From assembly GCA_004794655.1 (NCBI GenBank), contig SMMW01000033.1, forward strand, positions 3,073,501 to 3,137,500: a DNA stretch of 64,000 bases, in the 5' to 3' direction. The position numbers were made by a program, and so were the translations under genes. Positions 11,979 to 23,900 of this stretch are shown here, one piece after another. Position 1 is the first letter of the stretch, and each line of letters starts with the position of its first letter. Source of the DNA: Marisa cornuarietis (Eukaryota > Mollusca > Gastropoda > Architaenioglossa > Ampullariidae). The notes under the pieces are model-generated. The model was not told the origin of the DNA, did not search any database, and saw nothing but the letters and a program-made list of their open reading frames with translations.

Positions 11979-14900
11979 ATGGCAGATCGAAGAAGAAGAC
12001 GTACGCTAGAAGACGAAGGGGAAGAATCAGTGCCTCCATCTCAGGTTGCAGAGGGAAAACGAAGACCCTCAGAATGTGTAAGAGTTATTTATGTAATATT
12101 AACTATGCGGCTTATTGCTGAAATGAATAATATAGTAAAATATTGCATAATTGATGACATATCGCGATGAATTTCGCTGATTTCACTAGTTGTACATCGG
12201 CAGAGAGGAAAAAAGTAGTCGTGTAAGCTTACGGTGAGTAGAACTTCAGTTGATTCATCGTAAATTTAATGAGCGGGAATCCGTAATGGTTGATAGCATT
12301 TATTGTAGTTTGGAATAGTTTCGGGGCAGGTTTTAATTTTCTGCGAGCACGTTAGGGAGTGTTCCGTGATTTTTTTCCAACAGAGCAGGCATGCTTACTA
12401 ACATCGTGTGTTACATGTATGGTAGATAGTAAGCAATCATAAAGGTTCAGACGGAACAGTCATCATAAGTTTTGTGTGTCACTGTATATGGGGGTGAGAG
12501 TGTGTGTGTGGTCACCGGTCATTTCGCCCCAGTGATATCGCCCCAAAGCCTAAGTCAAATCGTCTCAGCTATGTTCATGTCGTCCCAGGTAATACCATTT
12601 TGTCCCAACATCGAAATGTCAAAACGTCCTAGGCTCAAGAGACGCACATTTAAAGGCGAAAAAGTCAAAATGCAAGTTCACAATAAAATGATGACAAAAT
12701 CTTTAATTTATAAGATTGTTTAAAGAGAAAAAAAATCATGTTTATTCTCCTTTGTAAGATATGTTCTTAGCTTAAGTATTACCAAGCTGCCACTTTTGTC
12801 TAGTAAAATGGTGACTTATTCACGTGCCTGTTTTAAAACAGGCAGCTAAGCTTGCATATCTATATTGTTTAAACAATGTGTGACTCTTTGTAATATTTGG
12901 CGTTAATAGCTACGTCTGTCATCGATGATCAATATGTCTTTTGTCCATGCTTGGGATGACTTGACGTTTCAGTGTTGGGACAAAATGGTCAAACCTGGGA
13001 TAAAATGAACATAGTTGGAACAATCTGACTCAGGCTGTGAGGCGAAATGACCAGCCCCTGTGTGTGTGTGTGTGCATGTAGGCTCACCCATGTTGCAACT
13101 TTGGAAAGTTTGTTGTGTGTATTTCTTTGGGGATTTTTCAAACCATTTGAAGAAAAACTTAATGATCATTTTAAAAAATACTATCATTATGCGGTTACAC
13201 AAAATATATGTTTCATATTCATTAGTTATTGTCTTTCTCGTCATTTCCCCTCAATGACTGTCTGCCCTCCCTCATGTCTCACATATAACACATAACCTGA
13301 AGAGCTGTTTAAAAATATCAACTGTCATTAAAAATTTATTCCTAAAATAGAAAGTTTCTTTTTAATATTCTATTTTGAAGGGTGAATTTAATTCTTTTGA
13401 TTTAGAAAAAATATCTTTAATATTCAAAATATAGAATTTTATTCATTTTAGCCTTACTTTCTTATGCTGCTTGATTTCAAGTTCACAAGTTTGAAGGGAA
13501 GATTACAAAATACAGCACTCTAATTGTTTTGGAAATCACTGATAAATGTTTTGTCAAAAGATAAGTGTATTTTGACATTTTCTTTTTTTCCAGGAAAGTG
13601 AGGGAGAAGCAGCAGATGGAGGTATGTTCAATTTATTAATGTGTATTTGTAGAGTGCCTTATCTCGCCAACAAAAACTCAAAGGGGTTTATGTAGAAGAA
13701 GTTGCACAAGCACACGCTCAGTAGGCATCAAATGGATCTTACAAATTCATTCACCATGATTCAGATCAAAACTACTCACTCAGTCTATCTCTCATATAGG
13801 CATATGAATGCACACTAGAGGAAACCCAGAGTACCCAGAGAAAACTACAAAAGATCATTCCTATAAACAGGTGTCACATTCAAAGGTATGTTAAAGCCGA
13901 GATACAAACCCACAACACCTTATTCTCACTTTTGTGGTGACGGGTGTTTTAGTCACTGCACCACCAATCACTGTTATTGGATAGCATGTACTTGGATTGA
14001 TTATTTAAGGCATCAGCATTGGAAATCTACCATAGATCTTGACTGTTCTGTTTCTTTGAGGGGTGGTTAGTACTAGTAGTACTAGCACTAAGGGCTCATG
14101 TTAGCATGGGAAGAATATTGTGTCATGGGTTCCTATCTCTGCTCCAGCATACCTCTTTTTCTGGAAAAGGTGTTATGTAAATGTGCTGTATTATTTTTCT
14201 TTGTCTACTGCATGCAAAATGCTTATCATAACATTGTCAGCTGCATCTGTGGCTACTGGAAATAAATGTCATTACGTCTCTGCACTTGTAATTAAATGGT
14301 GATGTTTGACTAATTTCAGCTTTTGATTAGCTTGTTTGACTTGTTTTTTATTTTGATTTTTGTTCCATCTGCTGCCTGTTCATGCCATGCTTGCTCATTA
14401 CTTTTCTAATTTTAAAAACTTTTCAGTTTGATCTATTGTGCTGCAGACATTTAGTATTTGTATTTATTTATGTATATCTGTTATTGCTGGTTTATTTTTC
14501 AGATATTGCATCAGAGTATGAGAGTGCTACAGAGGAGAGTCGTGAGGCAGGGGTATGACAGACATAATATATATATATATATAGGAGAAACGTTATGTAG
14601 AGTATAGCTTTTTCAAGAGAATGTTATTACTTAGTTCGTTTAACTCATTCATTGCATCAAATAACAAATAGGTGTCAAGGTAGGTCACTCTTGCAACAGT
14701 CAATTCCACTTCTGAATGCAGCTATTCCCTTCCTAATCCAGTCTGTAGTTCATGAGTAAAACTAAACATTCAAAGTAAATGATATTAAAAGGGTCATTTC
14801 TGATGTGTAGCATTTTTTTCACTCTCTAGGGAGATGAAGAGGAAGAAGAAGAGAGTGAAGAGGGCAGTGAGGAAGAAGAGACAGAAGAAGAAACAGAAGA

Positions 14901-17900
14901 GGGTTCAGAGAATGAATACTCTGATGAAGATGTGATCATAGAAGAAGAAGAGGAGCAGATTGTTGAAGAGAGACAGAGTGGTGATGGTGAGGTAAGCTGT
15001 GTATTTTTACTTTTATTTTGGCTGTAAATTAACTTATATGCTTTGGTCCATTATAGTCCATGTAGACTTTTTAAACATACACCAAAGATTCAGTCAGCTT
15101 CTCTTGTAACTCAATGAATCAGAGTTCTTTTAACAAAAAAATGCTTGTCACCTGAATTAACACAGCAAGTATTTTTGCCAGTGCAAAATGGTCAAGTGGT
15201 GCCCAATATAATGCCTAGCTATCAGCCTGTGTTTGGTTCTCAGGAGCAGCCAGATAAGGAGCATGTAGATGACGATGAAGACAAGAAGAATCCAGCCTAT
15301 GTTCCTCGCAAAGGAGCTTTTTATGAGCATGATCTACGCACAGGTGAAGAAGTGCCACAGGAGCCAGAATTAAAGTAAGGGTCTATAGTTGGAGGACAGT
15401 GTGTGCAGATGGTTGTTTTCATTCAGAGCTTGTCAAGGTGAGAAGCAACTCAAGAAAATAGTGGTTTTGAGGTGACCTGGTCAAATTTGAGATTTTGATA
15501 CTTTGCTGTATAATACGTAATGTTTATATATGTTTTTGTTATAAAGTATGTATTTTGGTGGTAAATTCATGTTTTACACCTACCCTCACTGATTTTTCTT
15601 TCAAAGCCTCACGCTGATGATGAAAAATGGCTTTGTTTGAGCCTTGGTTATGGCACCCGACAATTCTGCAAAGCCCGACCTGTTGTAAATTGTTGGAATC
15701 AGTATTCTTTCCCCTAACTCATTATACAACTCAAAGGCTGATGCTAACAATAGTTTTAAAGCTACTTTCGTCTTTTCTTGGTCACCTTTTTCCATATCTT
15801 TCATGGCTATTGGCTTATATAGTAGTTTCCAGTTTAAAAAATTTGAAATGATGCGGTCTGATTGGTTCGTAACCCTAACAATGAGCACTTCCATGGTCAG
15901 CAAAATGGCTGTACTTTGTTTATTCATTCCAGCTCAGTTGTGACTGATGTATAGTTTTTTTAATATCTGATTTATGAGTGGAAAGAATAAATCGTGGTGT
16001 GAGAAACATTTCTAAACGTTGCGACAGTGACCATAAAGCAAAATAAAATGAGTGTTGGTATATACCACATGCCAAAAGGACACCATGAGGATGTGCAACT
16101 AAACAAAAATCATAATTTTCGTTGTAGATCTTCAAAAACATTTTGTGTTTGCTATTTATATGTTATTTTATTACTTTAAAAATTCAAAGTATAGATTTTA
16201 ATTTTTGGAGTATTCACTTGACCTTAATAATCTTTGCTATGTTCAGCATCGTAAACATGTGCAACAAACTGCTGTTTTCAGACCCAAGAAGAAGCTATGG
16301 CAGGATGAAGGAAAGTGGGCACATGACCGATACCATGATGACATGCAAGCCCCCAAATCCCGTGAAGAACTAATTGCATTATATGGTTATGATATCCGTG
16401 CCAGTGATAAGCCACCAGATGCACCCCCTCCTCGCAAGACTAGCAATCGGTAAGCAAGTAATTGCTTTTAACCAGATATCATGAAATGGTAGAAAAATAG
16501 ACTGCAATTTATTAGACAGCAGTGTGAAAAGGTAATCCAAGAAATCAGTTCAGATATAAGAAAAGGCATGAAAAAAGGGAACAGTTTTCACCCAGTCTCA
16601 TAAAACATGCTGATCATTGGCATGCAGCCAAAGGAACCGGCTGTATTTTTTCAAACCTTTTCTTGGTTTACATTGTATAATAATCTTTCTGCTGTGGGCA
16701 TATCTAATAGGAGAGAAATCTTCCAGCACCAGCATTTTGTTTCTAATTGCCTTGTATAAGCCAGTTCCCTTTGAGTATATGTTTGTGTGCCTGCAAACAC
16801 ATTGGCCCTGTCTCTACAGGGAACCAAAGAACTGAACAAGCAGGATTTATGGCTGTGGTAGTATAGTGAGGAGGTGGGTAATTTGAAGGGTGGTGGATGT
16901 GCTAGTTGGGGAGCTTAAACATTTTGTGGCTGAGATTTTGGTAGAGAATTAGAAAATGATTCATTTAATTAAAATTCTAGGAACCAAGATTCTGGGTAAA
17001 CCAATGGCTTTGCCTCTATTACATATTGTTACCCATTCTTGTTCATAAACAGTTCTCCATTCCCATTGATAATAAGATTGTACCTGCATAATCGTTTAAA
17101 GCGACTAAAGCTCTGTTTTTTGTTGTTGTTGGTTTTTTTTTAACATAGGGGACGAAGACAACCACAAAGGAGAGCAAAACTAGAAGAATACATTGAGCCT
17201 CCACAGCATCAGCGATTTGCAGTAATTGATACCACTGATCATCGTAGGAAACCTCATGGAAAACCAAAACAACAGTCATATGAAGACTATGAGGATGATA
17301 TTGATGTTCCATATATGGCAACCATTGACACAACAGAGAGCTCAGCTAACCAGTTTCGCTCCAAGACTCAGCAACGTCGAGGAGGACTGCGTCCGAGAAG
17401 AGACTATCCGTCATTCAGTGAAAGGTCTAGTGGCAACCCAGGCAATCGCTCGCAGGATGCAGAACCCAAAGAAGAACGATTTTTTCACCCACGAGAATCA
17501 CGTCCTTCCAGATTTCAGGATACTCAACCCAAGGATGTACCACCACAAGAAACTCGCTCCAGGGATGCCCAAATTCTCAGAGATCAACCTCAGGATACAA
17601 AGCTGCAAGAGAAACGAAATCAGGATGCCTACCGAATCAAAAACAGTTATCGAAAAGAAGAATATGATGACAGTAATGCTCCATATAACAGCCATAACAA
17701 CTTTGGAGGAAAACGAGGAGGTGGTAGAAGGGGTATGGCTAGTCGCATGGAAGTACGAGAGCATAAAATCCGAGGCTTTGTTCATGGTGAAGTAGTGAGA
17801 GATCAGCAACCATCAAACAGTGAGCATTCAAACAGTGAAGTTGTGCCCAACCTGCGAGAGTTTACCAATTCAACATACAAGAACACAACTGTGCAAGAAA

Positions 17901-20900
17901 GTGGGAAGAGCATGCAGGTGGATGTGACAGGTCCCACCGGGGCTAGGGGAACCCAGACCAGCCAAGATGTTGTCATTTCCAACAAAGAGAATGTGCAGAC
18001 CATCAGTGTTACTATCACAAATACCACAACAGAAAGGAAGTCTTACGCCAAAGAGAGACGCGGGAAAGGTGGGGGTCGTGTTGGACTTGGCCAGGTGGCC
18101 ATAGAGGAAGTTGATAGCACCGGAGACAGCAAGGTCAGCAGCCAGGCAGAGAATTCAGAAGCTGTGCAGTCGGTCAGCACCCAAGGTAATTACTTGCTGT
18201 TGGAGCAACAAACCCCAGCTAATGTGTGATGTTTTTACACTGTTCTTTCAGTTCTTGTGCTGTAATTTTCATCCTTTTTTTACCGGCTTATTTTTTGTAT
18301 TGATAACATTATGTAACTAATTTAATGTCCTTATTGATATAGTTTGTCATGAAGTACATTGTATTTGTATTCTCCAAACTTTATTCCTCATGTGAAAGGT
18401 TTGAGTGATCAGAAACCTGCTGGAAACACTTATGCTTCTGGGTCTAATGGGTCTAAGCAAGAGGCAAGAGAGCCAAGTCGTCCAAAACGCTATTCATCAC
18501 AACGCCAGCGCAGCATGCCTGAACCAGTCTACCCAAGCACAGGTCCACAGCAGAGCCCCGTAGACACTGGAACTAAATATTACAACCAGGGTTAGTTTTT
18601 GGGGTTATATATATATATACGATTTAGAGCTCTTGTAAAGAAGGCAAGTTTTGTGTTTAAATAATCTTTACCTGTGCTACGCATTTCCAGCTTTTTATAA
18701 AGATGTATTTAATAGTCTTTACTGTATGCAATCAGTGCTTGTCCTGTGAAGTTGTGACCAAGAAACAATCATTCAGTGGTATGACATTGTGAAAGTAAAT
18801 AAGTAAAAGTGTTGAGTGTCTGTTATTTCAGCTGTGTATCCACCTACTCCACCTGCTTATTTCCACCCTGAAGGGCCACCTCCAATCCCTCGACCTCCAC
18901 CACCCCAAGATCCTGCTACTTTCAGTCCTGCTATGCTACAGCCGCCAATACCTTTTCACCTTCCAGGTAAAAAAATATGGTCATGGACAAGAAAGAAGTT
19001 AACATATTACTGAGCTTTGCATTTTATGTGTGTTCTTTTGTGACTCGATGAAAATTGCTCATCACTTTGGTAATTGGTTTGTTACACAACAGTGTCTGGC
19101 CCTGGAATGCCAAGTCCACCACGGCTCTTTGGTCCCTCTGCAGGTGGCACTCCTCCTGTGTCCATCAGCAGTGCTTCCCCAACTCTTTTACCTGCCACAT
19201 ACCTGGCCGCTCCAGGTGTCATCTACAGTGCGCCTCCTCCACCCCCTGTAGCAACTGCACCATACCAGGTGCCACTAGCATACACGTCACCACCCACTGC
19301 ACCTCCTCCAGCAGCGCTCACCCAGCCACCATTGGCTTCACCACAGGTTTGTAAGGCTTTTGGTTGAAAGATGAAGACAATGGTTATTTTGTTTAGTTGT
19401 AGTAAATCTGTATGAAGAAAAGGAAAAAGGACAGATTTTAAAAGTGCACAGTAATGCAAATAGACCACAAACCTTTAAAACTTAAATACATAAGACTTTA
19501 AATATAAATTGTATTTATTTTTAAATGTTTAGAGGGATCTTTACTTAAATGTGATCTGAAGGGGAGAAAACAGAAAAACTGATATGGCTCATACAACTAC
19601 AGAATCTTTCTTCAGGAATGTTACTAATTAAAAAAAAAAAATCAGGTGCTTGCCTTTGTAAAATGGGCAAAATAAAATTTTAATGTTATAAATCTTAAGC
19701 ATTAACTGGAATTATTGTAGTAGCACAGTATGGACCAGATCATTTGTGTCTCCAATGTTCTCATCACCACAGAGTCAGTCAGAGGTGTACCGAGGAGGCA
19801 CAACCTACTACCCCCCTCACCTACAACAACCCTCTGCACGGTCACCTGCACGGAGACCCAAAGTGGCTATCCCCATTGTAGATCCACAAGTAAGTGCAAT
19901 CTCACTAGTTTTAAATGGTCTGCTTTTAAAATAAATAGGTGGACAGATGTTATGGGGGGGGGGGGGGGGAATTAGCAAAGTACTTCTAACATTCTATTTT
20001 GCATTTGCCTTATCATCTGTATTCCTAAAACCTTTCTCCACCCAACTGCAAGAAAAAAATTACATTTCATTAAAAACAAATCTATATGGTGGCAACAGCT
20101 GACTTTAACTGGGAATGAATTTGACATAAAAAGGATTTGTTCTTCTGTAGTTTCCAGCTTTTCTTCTACTTGTAGCATTTGGAGGAGTGGGGCTGATTAG
20201 AGTGCTTTGAATAGTTAAGCCAGAAAGGTACTATAAAAATATACTTGGTTAACCTGGTGCTTATGTTTGTCAGTCTAATATGATTGGCTTGGCTGGCTAA
20301 ATGTCCTCTCTACCAGTGGGAAGTGACAGACAAACTTTATTGTTTAGGCCATCGGCCCTTAACAGGAGGGTGACATGATGACTTTGCACATTTCTAATGC
20401 ATTATGCAAAAAATATACTGCAACATATGTAATATATAGAGCATGCAGTTATATAATGTAATATATTGTTGCCTCTCAGGCAGATCTATGTGGGTACTAA
20501 AATACTACTTGCTTAAACATCAGATAAAGATGTAGAGAAGAACAAATTTTTGCTTAGGCCATCGGCCCGTATTACAAGGGGTGGTAATCACATTATAATT
20601 TTTACACTGCGTACAAAAAATAAGCATAGTACATTCATAGACTTCATAGAGTTACAGAGCATCGTTTCGGGATTCTAATGCCTTTAACTCTTCGTTGACG
20701 GCACGGTTACTCGCACCCGTTTGATTGCTTTAAATTTTTTTAGGCTCATTCCGCTGGTTTTTTGCCGAAAAAATTAATCAGTTCGATTGTTGATTCATTT
20801 TCCTATCGAGTGATTCTCTTCTTATGACGTAGTTTTTACGTTTGATAGTAATTTTCTGCGTTTTTCCACAGTACCTGTCTTTCTGTTTACAAAATGGCTA

Positions 20901-23900
20901 GCAAATACCCGGGGTAGAAAGTTCGACCGGCAGCTTTGAAAATTTATATTTTTTAACCTACAGTAAAGACAACCATCAGTAATACACCGTTTTAAAGAGC
21001 ATTTTTAAAACATTCACTTGGTTTTAAATTTTAAGATACATAGGTTTTGTCTTCGAGTACTAAAATCAAATGAAAGATTACGACTGTACGCGTTTGAGAA
21101 CGTTAGAAATTCGCCGGCCGGAAATTAACAAAAAAAATTATTTACACAATATTTACAGACATAAAGTACCAAATAAACATATGTTTTATTAGAATATACA
21201 TTAGAATTGTAAAATTACTTACTATTTTCTTCTCCTTTGCGGTTGTTGAAGTAAAAATCCATGTCAAAGTGAGACACAACAACGTGCTTCATTTCTCAAG
21301 ATGGCGATCATCGAAAAACTCTTTGTTCACCAAGAAATCTTTCACTTCCTGCGATTTCAAGGGAGGGAATCATGGTGGACTATTTCCCAAGTGTTCTAGT
21401 AGTTTCCTCCCTTATGTTATATTCGTTTAGGCTTCTGAAACCTCTATCGGATTTCTTCTCGTTACTAATTATCATGGCATTTTCTGATGGGAATACTATA
21501 AAAGTGTGTTTTTAAGCAAACATAAGGTAAAGATGTTTTTTTTCTACACATGGTGATCTATCATTATCAATTTAAATTGTTCTTCTACCTTTTATAGTTA
21601 ATTTTTTATGATTTTTTAAAAAAGGGTAAATACATCTCGCTCCAAAGGGAAGGGAACCGGTGCTTAGCCTTCCGTCAACAAGGAGTTAAGATGTAAAGCG
21701 CAGTGTTACATATTATCTTCCTACTACTGCTGCTAAGTAGCAATGTTAACTTAAACATTGAAGGATTTCTATAAAATTTTGAAGGTATATATATATATAA
21801 TTCTCTCGAAAAACAGCTTACCTGGGACACATAAACATAAAATGAAGTTCACTTTCCTCCATATCTGTTCAAAATGGACAGTTGAAATCAGAAGATAACG
21901 TATTGCGTGTGTGCCTAAAGGTATGAACTTTTATTGAAGAAACACCTGTTCTAAATCTGATGAAAGCACTTCTAATTTTGGCATTTCTTAGGTAGTACAG
22001 ATGATGACTATCATTAAAAGAAGATCTAAACGAATTATAGAAATGATACCGTTCGTTGGAAGATATGGTAAAATGCCATTCTTGTTGATAACAGTCTTGG
22101 AGTCTCCTCTTAAAAATTGTAACAAATAATTCAGGGTCTCCAACACTTTGGTTTTGCCAGACATGCCCGAAGCCATAGCGATGCAACAAAAAACAAGCCC
22201 ATGTTATCTTGTTTTTATCATGTATGTTTAACAACATTTTGTAGGCTTTATGTGGCAGTCTGCTTGGAGACATGCTCAGAATATGTAGCCAATATTTAAT
22301 ACTTTTTACAAATACAGTCATATGTAAGGGGTATCTTGATGTTTCTCCATAAACAAGGGCATTAGGGGTTTGTAGTGGGACTCCCAGAAATCTTTTTAAA
22401 GCAAAAGTGTGAACTGTTTCTACTGATTTGAGATTAGCAACAACTCCCCATATCTCTGCGGCATAGGTCATCATAGGAAGAATCTGACAGTCAAACAGTT
22501 TTAAGAAAACATCAGGAGCATGTTCACCAATAGACCATAACGCCCTAAGGATTCCAACTACACCCTTTTTGGCTCGACTAGCCATATCATTTAAAGCATG
22601 GGAAAAGAACAAATGGGTGGACATGTAGATACCCAAATATTTATATATGTTTAAAACTGATATATTTTGGACTCCAAATACCCATTTCTTATGGAAAGAA
22701 ATGAAACCGCCATTTCTAAATACTACAATGTTAGACTTATCTAAATTAACTACTAAACCTAATTTACATGATGTATCTCTTAGAACATTAAGCTGGTTCT
22801 GCAGACCAGTAACAGTATCCGAAATTAATGCCATGTCATCTGCAAAAAGCAAATAAATAAATATTTCTAAGATATCTGGATTTAGCTGTATTCCATGTTT
22901 ACCCCTGTCAATTACATCTTTTGCTAACTCATTAATAAATAGTGAAAACAAAACAGGGCTACAAATTTCTCCCTGCTTTAAGCCCCTGGGACATAGAAAA
23001 GATTCTGTTACATCACCTCCTACTTTTACCTTAGCTTTGACGCTATTATACATTCCTTTTATAGCGTTATACATTCTTCCTCTCATCTTGTTCTTATTCA
23101 GTATTCTCCAGAGTTTTTCCTGTATAACTGAGTCAAATGCTTTTTGAAAGTCAATAAATGCCACATACAATTTCTTTCGGCTAACAAGTTGCTTCTGGGC
23201 TAACGCAAATAAGGTAAAGATGTGGTCAACAGTGCTATAATTTCTTTGAAAGCCTGCCTGGACATCGTTGATTTTTTCGTATTTATCTATCCATTTACTT
23301 AGTCTTTTATTTAGAATGTAACTATAAATCTTGCTGCAAATATTTAAAAGTGAAATTCCTCTGTAATTATCGGGCTTATCTACCTCTCCATTTTTGTAAA
23401 GCGGTTGAATTAAAGCTTCTGTCCATGAAGTTGGGTACACACTATTACTAAATATCTTGTTGAAATACTTTGTCAAAAATGGTACTACTAGGGCTGACGA
23501 GTTCGTAAAAAACTCGCCTATTAATCCATCCGGGCCAGCTGCTTTACCATTCTTCAGGGCATTAATGGCATCTACGATTTCACTTGTTAAAATGTCCGAG
23601 TCAAGCTCTGAGAGTGAACTATCATCTTCGTCCTCCTCAACTCCTTCGTTAACAAATAAAACCGACAAATCACGATCATGGGTTACGAGATCAGGCTGTA
23701 AGTCTTTATCCTGGTCTACACCCGGGAGATCGTTAAACACCTTGAAAAAATGGTTGAACCATTCGTCTTTACTAATTTTATTTTGAGTTGTCTTTTTCGA
23801 GAGGAATTTTTTAATTGTCCCCCGAAAAGCTTTAGGATCTTTATTGTGGTTCTTGAGGGTTTCTACGGTACTATTTTTATATTTTTCCTTGTTCATTTTT

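Noticed and set aside
15601..16141. Two minus-strand open frames (109 and 73 codons) in a CASC3 intron
   Set aside because: They are in different frames and match no family I know. They may mark an unrecognised repeat, but I could not show ends or copies.
17226..17809. 189-codon plus frame and 103-codon minus frame over CASC3 exon 7
   Set aside because: Shadows of the real CASC3 reading frame, which is supported by homology and exon phase.
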